The notes: generated from the sequence alone by a model not told the origin. Positions 41,938 to 51,145 are shown, numbered from the stretch's first letter. The stretch: 64,000 nucleotides of DNA from Saliterribacillus persicus (GCF_003337485.1 NZ_QPJJ01000002.1:186001-250000); one strand, 5' to 3'. Numbers and translations are program-made.

Positions 41938-44352
41938 ATGAAGGCATGGACCGTGGATACGTTTATAGAGGCGATTATGGAAGTGCGAAAAGCCCAATCG
42001 GATGAAAGATTAGAAAACACCACTGCGCGCGAGCTCTATGAGGCGATCAGCGCAGTGGTGAACCAGGAAATCAGTCAAAACTGGAGCAAAACAAAGGAAA
42101 GCTATGCGAGAAAAAAGCCGAAACAAATCTACTATTTATCGATGGAGTTTCTAATAGGAACCTTATTAAAAAGTAATTTATTGCATCACAATCTACTGGA
42201 TATATCTAATGAGGCAATTATGCAGCTTGGTTTTGATCCGGATGAAATCTACCGACAGGAGCATGACCCCGGATTAGGTAATGGTGGCTTAGGCAGACTT
42301 GCTGCTTGTTTCTTAGATTCGATGGCATCCTTGCGCTATCCGGGGCACGGTTACGGCATTCGTTATCGCTATGGATTATTTGAACAACGCATGATTAATG
42401 GGTACCAAACAGAATTACCGGATTATTGGCTAGAAAACCCGTACCCCTGGGAAACGAGAAAAAAAGAGGAAGCAATTGAAATCGCATTTGGTGGCGAGGT
42501 CCATATGCATAAACGAACCAATGGAAAACTCGAATTCACCTACACAAATACCGAAAAAATATTGGCAGTCCCGTATGATATACCTGTTGTCGGTTATCAA
42601 AATAAGGTGGTAAACACGCTTCGTTTGTGGAGTGCAGAGCCAACGACGACAGAGGATGAATTAAAATCTGAAGCATACTACTATCAACTCGAGCACCAGC
42701 ATTCTTTTGAACAAATTTCTGGGTTTTTGTATCCCGATGACTCAAGTATAGAAGGAAAGCAATTGCGCTTGAAGCAACAATATTTTCTCGTTGCCGCCAG
42801 TCTTAAGAATATTATTCGGGATTATAAAAAAACGATCCGTCATTCCTTGAAATTTCTTCCTGAACAGGTTGTCATTCAAATCAATGATACCCATCCTAGT
42901 TTAGCCATTCCGGAACTAGTGCGGATTTTAGTCGATGAAGAAGGCTTCGGTTGGAATGAGGCCTGGAGAATCACCACTAGGGTCTTCGCTTATACGAATC
43001 ACACCATTATGAGTGAGGCTCTAGAAAAATGGCCAGTCGATATGATAAAAAAATTCCTGCCTCGCCTTTATATGATTATAGAGGAAATAAATGAGCGCTT
43101 CTGTCAGGGGATCTGGTTCGACCACCCAGAGCTCCGCGGGAAAATTCCCGACATGGCAGTGATTGCTGACAATCAAATTCATATGGCAAGACTTGCGATC
43201 ATTGGCAGCTTTAGTGTAAATGGAGTCGCTAAATTACACACCGAAATTTTAAAAACACGGGAAATGAAAGACTTTTGTTCCCTTTATCCTCATCGCTTTA
43301 ACAATAAAACAAACGGTATATCGCACCGTCGCTGGCTTGTTATGATTAATCCGCGTCTTTCAAACTTGATTTCCGAAACGATTAGTCCACTTTGGATCAA
43401 CCGGCCAAGAGAGTTAACCCATTTACTTCGTCACACAAACGAGCCATCCATACTAGAAAAACTCGATCAAATTAAACAACAGAATAAAGAAGAATTAGCA
43501 AATTTCATCCATAAGTTGACTGGTATTCTTGTCGATGAAAAATCAATTTTCGATGTCCAAATCAAAAGACTGCACGAATATAAGCGGCAGCTACTCAATA
43601 TCTTCCATGTTATCTATTTATACAATGAACTAAAGGATAATCCACACTTAGATATTACTCCAAGAACCTTTATATTTGCCGCTAAAGCAGCACCTAGCTA
43701 CTATTTTGCTAAAGAAGTGATTAAATTAATTAATACTGTTGCTACCGTTGTAAATGGCGATAAAAGTTTACAGGGAAAGTTAAAGGTAGTCTTCCTTGAA
43801 AATTATAATGTAAGCCTAGCAGAAAAAATCATTCCAGCAGCCGATCTAAGTGAACAAATATCAACGGCGGGAAAAGAAGCATCAGGTACAGGTAATATGA
43901 AGATGATGATGAATGGTGCCTTAACTATCGGCACTTTAGACGGAGCAAATATCGAAATTAAAAACCTGATCAACAGATCCAATATCTTTATTTTTGGTTT
44001 AAAAGCAGAAGAGGTCTATGATTATTATCATAATGGCGAGTATCGTGCCAATGAGGTCTATCAAAATGATGAAAGAATTCACCAGATCCTAGATCAATTA
44101 AAAGACGGGCTAGTTGGCAATCAGGAATTTAAGGATATCTGTTTTCATATCCTCTCGACCAATGATCCGTACTTTACCCTGAAGGATTTTGATGCGTATG
44201 TCGAAACTCAACAACTAGTAGATCAAGCCTATCGAAATCGCAAAAAATGGCTTGCTAAAAGCCTTATTAACATTGCCCATTCGGGTAAGTTTTCCAGTGA
44301 CCATACCATTCAGGAATATGCGACTGGTATTTGGAAGATAAAAAAGATGTAA
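41938..44352 (+). CDS. glgP: Glycogen phosphorylase
   Basis: An 804-residue PLP enzyme that releases glucose 1-phosphate from glycogen. N-terminal YLSMEFLIGTLLKSNLL, LGNGGLGRLAACFLDS, central TNHTIMSEALEKWPV, and the PLP lysine in EASGTGNMKMMM near residue 657. It is last in the operon, so synthesis and breakdown enzymes are co-transcribed, with control at the level of activity. AAAAGGAGG lies 8 bases before ATG. Confidence 0.96.
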   Translation: MKAWTVDTFIEAIMEVRKAQSDERLENTTARELYEAISAVVNQEISQNWSKTKESYARKKPKQIYYLSMEFLIGTLLKSNLLHHNLLDISNEAIMQLGFDPDEIYRQEHDPGLGNGGLGRLAACFLDSMASLRYPGHGYGIRYRYGLFEQRMINGYQTELPDYWLENPYPWETRKKEEAIEIAFGGEVHMHKRTNGKLEFTYTNTEKILAVPYDIPVVGYQNKVVNTLRLWSAEPTTTEDELKSEAYYYQLEHQHSFEQISGFLYPDDSSIEGKQLRLKQQYFLVAASLKNIIRDYKKTIRHSLKFLPEQVVIQINDTHPSLAIPELVRILVDEEGFGWNEAWRITTRVFAYTNHTIMSEALEKWPVDMIKKFLPRLYMIIEEINERFCQGIWFDHPELRGKIPDMAVIADNQIHMARLAIIGSFSVNGVAKLHTEILKTREMKDFCSLYPHRFNNKTNGISHRRWLVMINPRLSNLISETISPLWINRPRELTHLLRHTNEPSILEKLDQIKQQNKEELANFIHKLTGILVDEKSIFDVQIKRLHEYKRQLLNIFHVIYLYNELKDNPHLDITPRTFIFAAKAAPSYYFAKEVIKLINTVATVVNGDKSLQGKLKVVFLENYNVSLAEKIIPAADLSEQISTAGKEASGTGNMKMMMNGALTIGTLDGANIEIKNLINRSNIFIFGLKAEEVYDYYHNGEYRANEVYQNDERIHQILDQLKDGLVGNQEFKDICFHILSTNDPYFTLKDFDAYVETQQLVDQAYRNRKKWLAKSLINIAHSGKFSSDHTIQEYATGIWKIKKM

Positions 44353-44443
44353 GAATAAATGGAAATCTTCGGAGTTAGCCATCACCTAGTTAATCCACAC
44401 CTAGAATCTTATGTAGAATATAAACGCTACGGCATGCCCACTT

Positions 44444-44540
44444 CGCTTTCCTGTGGGCATGCTCTTCAGCTAACTTCGAAAAGAAAAGCACTTTTCAAAG
44501 TGGATCTTCAGAACATGCTAATCCACCAGGAGTCGAAGTG
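44444..44540 (-). repeat. Dispersed palindromic intergenic repeat, copy B
   Basis: The reverse complement aligns along ~97 bases with 22490-22586, with shared CGCTTTCC, AAGTGGATCTTC and GGAGTCGA. A further GCATGCCCAC / GTGGGCATGC hairpin lies at its left end (44433-44462). It sits between glgP and a convergent permease gene, outside coding sequence. Confidence 0.75.
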
Positions 44541-44605
44541 GACGCCTACGCTAAGTAGAATACTGTAATATTAACGATTTTTTATTTTTTGTCTCACAAG
44601 CAGAA

Positions 44606-44642
44606 ATCATCCAAAAGTAGACCATCTACTTTGGATGATTTT
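44606..44642. terminator. Bidirectional terminator
   Basis: A ~16-bp stem from AATCATCCAAAAGTAGA with TCTACTTTGGATGATT (one bulged base, 3-base loop) and T runs on both strands. It serves glgP and the convergent permease gene. Confidence 0.88.
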
Positions 44643-44673
44643 TTGAGTTAAACTATTTCCCATCCCACTTCTT

Positions 44674-45747
44674 TTAAGGCCGAATCGTTTCTCGGTATAA
44701 TTTAATATACCTTACTAAATTTATCGCCAGTACTTTTCCTACTGCATACACAGGTACTGCGATGACCATACCAATAAAACCAGCTAGCGGCATTGCAATC
44801 ACCAGTAATAATATAATAGTCAGCGGATGCACCTTCAGGCGAGAACCTAAAACGGTTGGTGCTACTAAATTCCCTTCCAGCTGTTGCACGATGATCAAAA
44901 TAATCAAGACATAAATCGCCATCACAGGGTCTTGCATTAACGCAACAATCAAAGCAGGAATCACACCAATAATTGGCCCGAAAAACGGAACAACAGCAGT
45001 CACCATCACAAAAATTCCAAGCAGAAGTGCATATGGCAACCCGATGATGAGATATCCAAGATACATTAGTACACCATCAACAAACGCTACGGTTACTTGT
45101 CCAATGATATAAGCAGCAATCGTTTTGTCCACATTCGATAGTAGTGATTTTGCCTCCTGCCTCTTCTCCCCTTTTAAAAATTTGGTCGCAAACGGCAAGA
45201 ACTTCTTTCGATCCTTCAAAAAGAAGAATACCAATATAGGGACAATAATCATAATAGTAGCGGCACCCATAACAGTCGTAAACACCTCAGTGAAGTGCTC
45301 ACCCATACGCTGTGTTAAATTACTAAAATACTGGGTAATTTCATGCTCAATTGAATTCGGTGAAAGTAGCCCCATATCCTTTTTCTCTACTTCCAATTTC
45401 GCTTTATCAGCCATTTCTCTTAGCTTACTCGGTAAATGGGAGAAATCCTCGACTTCCTTTCGTATCGTTGAAGCTAAAAAATATCCTGCACCATAAATAA
45501 TTCCTGCAACCGAAATAAAAGTAATGATAATTGCCACCACGTTAGGTACATGTAGCTTTTTAGAAGTGAATTCCACCACAGGTCTTAATATGTAGAACAA
45601 AAATCCAGCGATTAAAATCGGATAAAATAATGTCTTAAATATCGTCAAAAAAGGATCGAACATATTCATTAATTTCATAAAAAATAAAGCAATTAATAAA
45701 AGAATAAAAGCGGTAATATATTTATAATAAGAGTCCTTCCACCACAT
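44674..45747 (-). CDS. AI-2E family transporter
   Basis: A 357-residue membrane protein of the AI-2E (PF01594) family with about eight helices and a characteristic central amphipathic region. Visible pieces: FKTLFYPILIAGFLFYILRP, FFFLKDRKKFLPFATKFLKG and the family-conserved GLPYALLLGIFVMVTAVVPF, then FGPIIGVIPALI. Relatives export AI-2 or act as Na+/H+ antiporters; the role here is open. The ATG at 45747 has AAAGGAGG 12 bases ahead. The more upstream ATG at 45774 contains that site. Confidence 0.85.
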   Translation of the reverse strand: MWWKDSYYKYITAFILLLIALFFMKLMNMFDPFLTIFKTLFYPILIAGFLFYILRPVVEFTSKKLHVPNVVAIIITFISVAGIIYGAGYFLASTIRKEVEDFSHLPSKLREMADKAKLEVEKKDMGLLSPNSIEHEITQYFSNLTQRMGEHFTEVFTTVMGAATIMIIVPILVFFFLKDRKKFLPFATKFLKGEKRQEAKSLLSNVDKTIAAYIIGQVTVAFVDGVLMYLGYLIIGLPYALLLGIFVMVTAVVPFFGPIIGVIPALIVALMQDPVMAIYVLIILIIVQQLEGNLVAPTVLGSRLKVHPLTIILLLVIAMPLAGFIGMVIAVPVYAVGKVLAINLVRYIKLYRETIRP

Positions 45748-46082
45748 CCCTATCAGCTCCCTCCTTTCATTCATTCACTTATTGGGACGTTTTCAAACTA
45801 TATTTTTTTCACATAAAGGCCAAGTTCTTCCTCAGGGCATGATTTTTAAAAATGCTTCGCGGGTTTAATATTTAATATATACTCTAATTTTATTTGTGAG
45901 TAGCTAATATTAACTTGCTAAGTATGCTGTTAATGAGACTGTTACGGGGAATGGTTTTATATATTTCAATCGGGTAATTGTAATTTTATGTTAAAATAAA
46001 TGCAAAGATTGTGACAGTTTGTGTTTAAAGAAATAGGAAATTTACGTGAATAAGTGTGAAGGAAACTTGGGAGGGTTATTTT
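45748..46082. other. Intergenic region with promoter-like repeat
   Basis: 335 bases between the permease start and the NUDIX gene. It contains the second copy of a 25-bp promoter-like sequence at 45973-45997; otherwise AT-rich. Confidence 0.45.
45973..45997 (+). promoter_or_regulatory. Promoter-like 25-bp sequence, copy 2
   Basis: Identical to 28362-28386, with TGTTAAAAT reading as an extended -10. It lies 86 bases ahead of the NUDIX TTG start. Confidence 0.5.
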
Positions 46083-46568
46083 TTGTCTGATAAAAAATAC
46101 CACAGGGCTTTTGGTGTATATGGAATATGTTTGGGAGACGGAAAGCTATTAGTGATAAATAAAAATAGTGGTCCTTATATTAACAGATATGACCTTCCTG
46201 GAGGAAGCTTAGAAGAAGGTGAATCTTTATCCACCGCTATGAAAAGAGAGTTCCAAGAAGAAACAGGACTAAAAATTGAGATTGAACAAAATATTGGTGT
46301 CATTGATTTTAAAGTACCTTGGTCGTGGAAGGATTTTACCGATGTTCACCATATTGCAGTCTATTATACTGTTAATAAAATAGATGGAAAGTTAAGTATT
46401 CCTAAACAATTCGATGGACAAGATTCACTTGGAGCAATGTGGATATCGGAAAATGATGTATCGTCTGACAATGCTTCCCCACTTGTCCTAAAAGCCTTTG
46501 AATGGATAAGAACTAAAAATTTAGGGATTGATGTAAAAACTTATAAAAATTGGACTGTCTTAAAATAA
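46083..46568 (+). CDS. NUDIX hydrolase
   Basis: A 161-residue NUDIX hydrolase acting on nucleoside-diphosphate-linked substrates. The full NUDIX box G-x5-E-x7-REFxEETGL is visible at GGSLEEGESLSTAMKREFQE. The N-terminal strand YGICLGDGKLLVINKN and C-terminal insert are normal. TTG at 46083 has GGGAGGG 7 bases upstream; an in-frame GTG at 46056 would place nine residues ahead without a ribosome binding site. Confidence 0.85.
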   Translation: MSDKKYHRAFGVYGICLGDGKLLVINKNSGPYINRYDLPGGSLEEGESLSTAMKREFQEETGLKIEIEQNIGVIDFKVPWSWKDFTDVHHIAVYYTVNKIDGKLSIPKQFDGQDSLGAMWISENDVSSDNASPLVLKAFEWIRTKNLGIDVKTYKNWTVLK

Positions 46569-46631
46569 TGACAGAATCATTCAACAGAAATTGAAAATTG
46601 TTGACTAATTAGCAGTAGAGGGAGAATTGAC

Positions 46632-47288
46632 ATGAGAAAATATAAAATTATTTTATTTGATTTAGATGGAACACTTTCAGATCCAAAGGTAGGTATAACT
46701 AAATCTGTGCAATATGCATTAGAGAAAATGAACATAGTTGAGTCTGATATTGATAAACTAGAATGCTTTATTGGCCCACCACTACAAGTATCATTCGCTG
46801 AATTCTACCATTTTGATAAAGTAGATACACAAAAAGCAATAGATTTTTACAGAGAGAGATTTAAGGAAAAGGGAATGTATGAGAATCAATTATATCCAGA
46901 GATTTCCAAACTATTAAAATCGTTAAAACAAGAAGGGGTTACGTTAGTGGTTGCCACTTCAAAGCCCACTGTGTTTGCCGAACAAATATTAAAGTATTTT
47001 AATATTGACCAGTATTTTGAACTTATTGTCGGAAGCAATCTGGATGGCACAAGATCGTCAAAAACAGAAATTATTCAATACATATTAGATAAGTATAATG
47101 ATCATGAACTTAGTGACTTTATTATGATTGGAGATAGGAAACACGATATTATTGGTGCAAATAATACAGCAATTAACTCTATTGCCGTCACTTATGGATA
47201 TGGTGCACTTGAGGAACTAAGCCTTTCCAAACCTACTTATATCGCCAAAAGCGTTAAGCAATTAAAAGATATTTTGATGGCTGATTAG
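46632..47288 (+). CDS. HAD superfamily hydrolase, phosphoglycolate phosphatase-like
   Basis: A 218-residue haloacid-dehalogenase phosphatase. Motif I FDLDGTLSDPKVG (Asp nucleophile), motif II TSKP region (VVATSKPTVFAEQ), motif III/IV IMIGDRKHDIIGANN (Asp pair). A helical cap lies between I and II. Substrate is unknown; PGP-like or pyrophosphatase-type phosphatases are plausible. Its 3' end is duplicated at 47996-48058. AGGGAGA precedes the ATG. Confidence 0.85.
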   Translation: MRKYKIILFDLDGTLSDPKVGITKSVQYALEKMNIVESDIDKLECFIGPPLQVSFAEFYHFDKVDTQKAIDFYRERFKEKGMYENQLYPEISKLLKSLKQEGVTLVVATSKPTVFAEQILKYFNIDQYFELIVGSNLDGTRSSKTEIIQYILDKYNDHELSDFIMIGDRKHDIIGANNTAINSIAVTYGYGALEELSLSKPTYIAKSVKQLKDILMAD

Positions 47289-47359
47289 ATAAATAACCTA
47301 TACATATAAAACATACAGTTGCAATTTAATAAGAACAGCTATCACTTTATCTTCAATAA

Positions 47360-47476
47360 GCGAAGTCTAGTTATAAATTTTCAGATCATGAAGATTTGAA
47401 AACAGGATACAACGAACTTATCGAATATATGCTCCAAAAAAGAAAAGAGATTAGATACAATAGCAATTTCAATTAA
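47360..47476 (+). pseudogene. Possible gene-end remnant
   Basis: A 38-codon open stretch without a start reads SYKFSDHEDLKTGYNELIEY and MLQKRKEIRY before a stop. It looks like the C-terminal end of a soluble protein, cut off on the 5' side. No family was recognised, so this is weak. Confidence 0.3.
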
Positions 47477-47538
47477 ACTATTAAATTTAAAGTTATCAAA
47501 CTATCGTGGCAAGAGTGCGTATAAAAGAGGATGATTAG

Positions 47539-47907
47539 ATGAGAATTTTTCTAATTTTATTAACTTTAATTTTAGCTTTATTAGGCTGTAGTAGTAATGA
47601 AATAGATAATGCTGAATCTCCTTCTAACCCAACTGAAAAAACAAATGAAGAAAAAGCAGAAGCTAATCCAGATTATCATAATATGTTTATTGAGGATATA
47701 AAGGAAAATAGTATCGTTATCGCCCCACATGCCACTGACCCAGAGGCTTCTTACCCTGTTTATGAGATATTTTTCAATCAAAACACCAAGATAGAAGGCA
47801 ATAAACAAAAATTTGATGAATTAAGCATAAATGATGACCTAAAAGTATGGACTAAAAAAATAGATGATGATAAAAAAATTGCTGTAAAGATATATGTATA
47901 TAAATAA
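47539..47907 (+). CDS. DUF3221-like lipoprotein
   Basis: A 122-residue exported lipoprotein: signal MRIFLILLTLILALLGC with lipobox LLGC, then an acidic spacer and a compact beta domain with YHNMFIEDIKENSIVIAPH and a terminal VKIYVYK. The domain resembles DUF3221 proteins, which have an OB-like fold and unknown function. AGAGGATGATT precedes the ATG. Confidence 0.72.
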   Translation: MRIFLILLTLILALLGCSSNEIDNAESPSNPTEKTNEEKAEANPDYHNMFIEDIKENSIVIAPHATDPEASYPVYEIFFNQNTKIEGNKQKFDELSINDDLKVWTKKIDDDKKIAVKIYVYK

Positions 47908-47995
47908 ACGCTTCCTCCATTAACCAGTGCTTTAGTTAACCTGGTAGATCACAATTCTTATCAACTATAAAGTGAGAAGATGACATGTAAAGATC

Positions 47996-48058
47996 TTATA
48001 TCGCCAAAAGTGTTAAGCAATTAAAAGATATTTTAATGGATAATCATGCAGACAAATA
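47996..48058 (+). pseudogene. Duplicated C-terminal end of the HAD gene
   Basis: YIAKSVKQLKDILM plus DNHADK and a stop, nearly identical in DNA to the last ~50 bases of the HAD gene at 47232-47281, with few substitutions. The downstream sequence also repeats (CACTTTATC, AATAA, TTTAGTTATAAA-like). This is a tandem segmental duplication that left only the gene end. Confidence 0.75.
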
Positions 48059-48178
48059 ATATTTACATCTTAAAATCACTTTAGAGATATCTAAAGAACA
48101 GAAATCACTTTATCAATAATGACCCAAGTTTAGTTATAAAATAGATGAAGGAAAATTATAAGAAGGTTGTGTCCTACC

Positions 48179-48967
48179 ATGAATAGTTTAAAGTTTGATT
48201 TCCCAGTAACTGAGAAAACCTATAAAGAAGTAGAGAATAGAAAGCTGAGTTTGTATATATTTGAGCCAAAAGGAAATCAAAGAGAAAGACCTGCTATTCT
48301 ATTTTTTAATGGAGGTAGCTTTAAAACGAAACCAAAAACTCCAGTTCAATTCCAACATCAAGCACACTACTTTTCAACTAATGGAATGGTTGCAATTTGT
48401 GTTGACTATCGAAATGGCTCGGATGAAGGTTTCTTACCAACTCAAGCAATTTATGACGTTAAATCCGCTGTGAGATACGTAAGAAGAAATGCTTCTGATT
48501 TAGGTGTAGATCCGGACAAAATTGTAGTATGCGGTGCCTCAGCTGGAGGATATATTACTATTTCCTCTATTATGCTCGATAATTTAAACGATGATAACGA
48601 ATATGATAATCAAAGCACTGAGCACCTTCCTAACTTTTTAATTATTTTTGCTGCTGGAATGGATGGTGTTGACATAATGAAAAGAAGATATCCTCAATTA
48701 CTCGACAACGCAATTGAACTATCACCTATACATAATATTAAAAAATGCTTACCGACTACATTGTGGCTTTGTGGTACAGGCGACGATCTTTATGAAAACA
48801 ATACTAATTTTATTAATCTCATGAACCAAGAAGGAAATAATATAATCTTAAAAACATTTGAAAATTTGGAGCACGGCTTTTTTAATTATGGAAGACATCA
48901 AAACGAATATTTTCATAAAACGAAATTTGAAATTGAGAAATATTTACAATCAATAAATATTATTTAA
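48179..48967 (+). CDS. Alpha/beta hydrolase, HSL-like esterase/lipase
   Basis: A 262-residue alpha/beta hydrolase resembling the hormone-sensitive-lipase or acyl-peptidase group. Oxyanion region ILFFNGGSFKTKPK (NGG for the usual HGG), CVDYRNGSDEG, nucleophile GASAGGYITI (Ser), late Asp in CGTGDDLY and His in LEHGFFNYG. ATG at 48179 has AGAAGG 12 bases upstream, weak; an in-frame TTG at 48167 adjoins the site. No signal peptide. Confidence 0.83.
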   Translation: MNSLKFDFPVTEKTYKEVENRKLSLYIFEPKGNQRERPAILFFNGGSFKTKPKTPVQFQHQAHYFSTNGMVAICVDYRNGSDEGFLPTQAIYDVKSAVRYVRRNASDLGVDPDKIVVCGASAGGYITISSIMLDNLNDDNEYDNQSTEHLPNFLIIFAAGMDGVDIMKRRYPQLLDNAIELSPIHNIKKCLPTTLWLCGTGDDLYENNTNFINLMNQEGNNIILKTFENLEHGFFNYGRHQNEYFHKTKFEIEKYLQSINII

Positions 48968-49123
48968 TATCTGGATCTTATAAAGAATGAACGTTATTTT
49001 CTTTTTGCTTACAAGCCCCTAAAGAGAAATCATTTATAACTTGATGCCGCATTAGCTACTGGGGCAAAAGTAGAAAGGAATAATTAGAATAATCTTCATT
49101 TGTTTCTTTACTAGTTTTTTCAC

Positions 49124-49297
49124 TTATTCATTTCTCACTTTATTTGGTATAAAATACTTGAAAATAATTACAATAAGTAGAAAAATACCAAATAACCACG
49201 TTAAAGTAATATTTTCGAGATTATACATATAATTTAAAGTTAATACAATAGCTATATATAATACAATAAAACTATAAAATATCTTTTTAGACAACAA
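49124..49297 (-). CDS. Small hypothetical membrane protein
   Basis: A 57-residue protein with two helices (SKKIFYSFIVLYIAIVLTL and TLTWLFGIFLLIVIIFKYF) and a basic tail (IPNKVRNE). TTG at 49297 has GAGGTGG 6 bases ahead. The ATG at 49336 would give a polar, charged extension, so it is less likely. Confidence 0.55.
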   Translation of the reverse strand: MLSKKIFYSFIVLYIAIVLTLNYMYNLENITLTWLFGIFLLIVIIFKYFIPNKVRNE

Positions 49298-49608
49298 TGA
49301 ATCACCACCTCTTAGTTTTTTATGATTGTTAATCATGGATAAAATCTCTCCCGATTTATATCTTTCCTTAAAAAGTTTTATCAGTTATCAATCTTTTTTC
49401 AATTTTATTCCATTTAAAGTAGTATAATTTACATTAATGAATTTTGTCTACAAAATTTTTCGTTAAAAATCTACCTATTATAGATACTAGATATTCTTTT
49501 GTCTCTATTAATTTTCAATTTCTTCGTTAACATAAAAACCTAAAATATATGACTATAAACATTTGTGAAATGCTCATTTACAACAATAATAACTGAGGAG
49601 AGTTTCCT

Positions 49609-50169
49609 ATGACTAAAGAAAGTTTAGCATTTCCTATACTGGAGACTGAAAGATTAATATTAAGAAAAATTACTCCTGATGATGCGAACAGCATTTTGAG
49701 TTATCTGTCTGATGAAGAAGTAATGAAGTATTATGGGTTAGAACCTTTTAACACCATCAACGATGCCTTGGACGAGATTTCATGGTATCAATCAATACAT
49801 ACTAATAGTACGGGGATTAGATGGGGAATTACTTTAAAAGAGAAAGGAATTGTTATTGGTAGTTGCGGTTTTCATAACATTAATCCTCAGCATTTCCGTA
49901 CTGAAATTGGCTTTGAATTGAGTAAAGAACAGTGGAGAAAAGGTATAGCTGTTGAGGCTGTTGAAGCTATACTAAGTTATGGTTTTGAATATATGAATTT
50001 TCAACGCATAGAAGCATTAATAGAGCCACCGAATATACCATCACAAAAGTTAGTGGAAAAATTGGGATTCATTAGAGAAGGATTATTAAGGAATTATGAA
50101 TTTACATGTGGTAAATTTGATGATCTATATATGTATTCTTTGTTGAAGCAAGACTTTGATAATATTTAA
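49609..50169 (+). CDS. GNAT acetyltransferase, RimJ/RimL-like
   Basis: A 186-residue acetyltransferase of the ribosomal-protein N-acetyltransferase type. N-terminal ETERLILRKITPDDANSILS, acetyl-CoA motif FELSKEQWRKGIAVEAVEA, and closing IPSQKLVEKLGFIREGLLRN. Likely substrates are an N-terminal amino group, an antibiotic or a small amine; not decided. GAGGAGAG precedes the ATG. Single-gene cassette. Confidence 0.86.
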   Translation: MTKESLAFPILETERLILRKITPDDANSILSYLSDEEVMKYYGLEPFNTINDALDEISWYQSIHTNSTGIRWGITLKEKGIVIGSCGFHNINPQHFRTEIGFELSKEQWRKGIAVEAVEAILSYGFEYMNFQRIEALIEPPNIPSQKLVEKLGFIREGLLRNYEFTCGKFDDLYMYSLLKQDFDNI

Positions 50170-50202
50170 AATAGTTAGACTCAAAATATATTTAATGTTT
50201 AA

Positions 50203-50239
50203 TTGTTGAAATATCAACTTAAAGTAACAACTGTTTTTG
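50203..50239. repeat. Cassette spacer motif, ACTTAAAG type
   Basis: TTGTTGAAATATCAACTTAA followed by AGTAACAACTGTTTTTG. It combines TTGTTGAA with ACTTAAAGTAA, as at 29046, and lies between the GNAT and phosphotransferase genes. Confidence 0.4.
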
Positions 50240-50297
50240 TTTATCATGCGTGCCATAGTTTGAATTACATAGAAGACCATTAAAGGAGGACCTATTA

Positions 50298-51086
50298 TTG
50301 CCAAACCATGAAGATGAAGAGGTTCTAACAGGTGGAAATGTCTCTAACGTTTTTCGGTTAGGTGATACGGTTAGACGTGAATTAAATCCAGACAGTCCTA
50401 AAATTCATAGACTATTAAAACATTTAGAGAAGAAAGGTTTCAGTTATGCACCAAAGTTCTTAGGTATTGATGAAAAAGGAAGAGAAATATTATCATTTAT
50501 TGATGGAGAAGCTGGGAATGATCCATTAAAAGATTATATGTGGTCTAATGATAGTTTGAAAGAAATAGCAAAGATGCTCCGTCTTTACCATGATGCTGTG
50601 AGTGATTTCTCCATAACAGATGAATGGAAACCAATAGATAATACGCCAGATAATATTGAAGTATTATGTCATAATGACTTTGCTAGGTACAATATAATTT
50701 TCAGTAACAAAAGACCTGTAGGTATTATTGATTTTGACGTTACAGGACCAGGCCCAAGACTTTGGGACATAGCCTATACCTTATACACATGCGTTCCCTT
50801 AAGTAGATTTTATCTTTCCGAAACAGGTAAGAAAATTTACTATAATTCCAAAGATGCCAATCGGATAAAACAAAGAGTAAATTTGTTTTTTGATTCTTAT
50901 GGCATGTCTAAAGAAAAGGATTATTTAGATATCGTATTGCTACGATTAGAAGGGTTATGTAAAACGATTAAAAGAAAAGCAAGTGACGGTGACATTGCAT
51001 TTCAAACCATGATAGATGAAGGACATCTTGAACATTATCAACATGATATTGACTTCATTCGTGATCATGGAAAAGAGTGGATTTAA
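50298..51086 (+). CDS. Aminoglycoside phosphotransferase-family protein
   Basis: A 262-residue APH/choline-kinase-fold phosphotransferase. The catalytic loop HNDFARYNIIF (HxDxxxxN) and the metal-binding IDFDVTGPGPRLWDIAY (DFD) are both present. N-terminal GGNVSNVFRLGDTVRRE is the nucleotide-binding sheet. The real substrate may be an antibiotic or a sugar; clinical resistance is not implied. The TTG start follows AAAGGAGG by 8 bases. Confidence 0.8.
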   Translation: MPNHEDEEVLTGGNVSNVFRLGDTVRRELNPDSPKIHRLLKHLEKKGFSYAPKFLGIDEKGREILSFIDGEAGNDPLKDYMWSNDSLKEIAKMLRLYHDAVSDFSITDEWKPIDNTPDNIEVLCHNDFARYNIIFSNKRPVGIIDFDVTGPGPRLWDIAYTLYTCVPLSRFYLSETGKKIYYNSKDANRIKQRVNLFFDSYGMSKEKDYLDIVLLRLEGLCKTIKRKASDGDIAFQTMIDEGHLEHYQHDIDFIRDHGKEWI

Positions 51087-51145
51087 AGATGATTTTGTAT
51101 ATACACTCAGAATAATTTCAGCTGATTTTTAGGAGCGATGTCATT

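Noticed and set aside
44359-44568. Open frame of 69 codons over repeat copy B
   Set aside because: It coincides with the dispersed repeat element, starts 6 bases after glgP and has no ribosome binding site.
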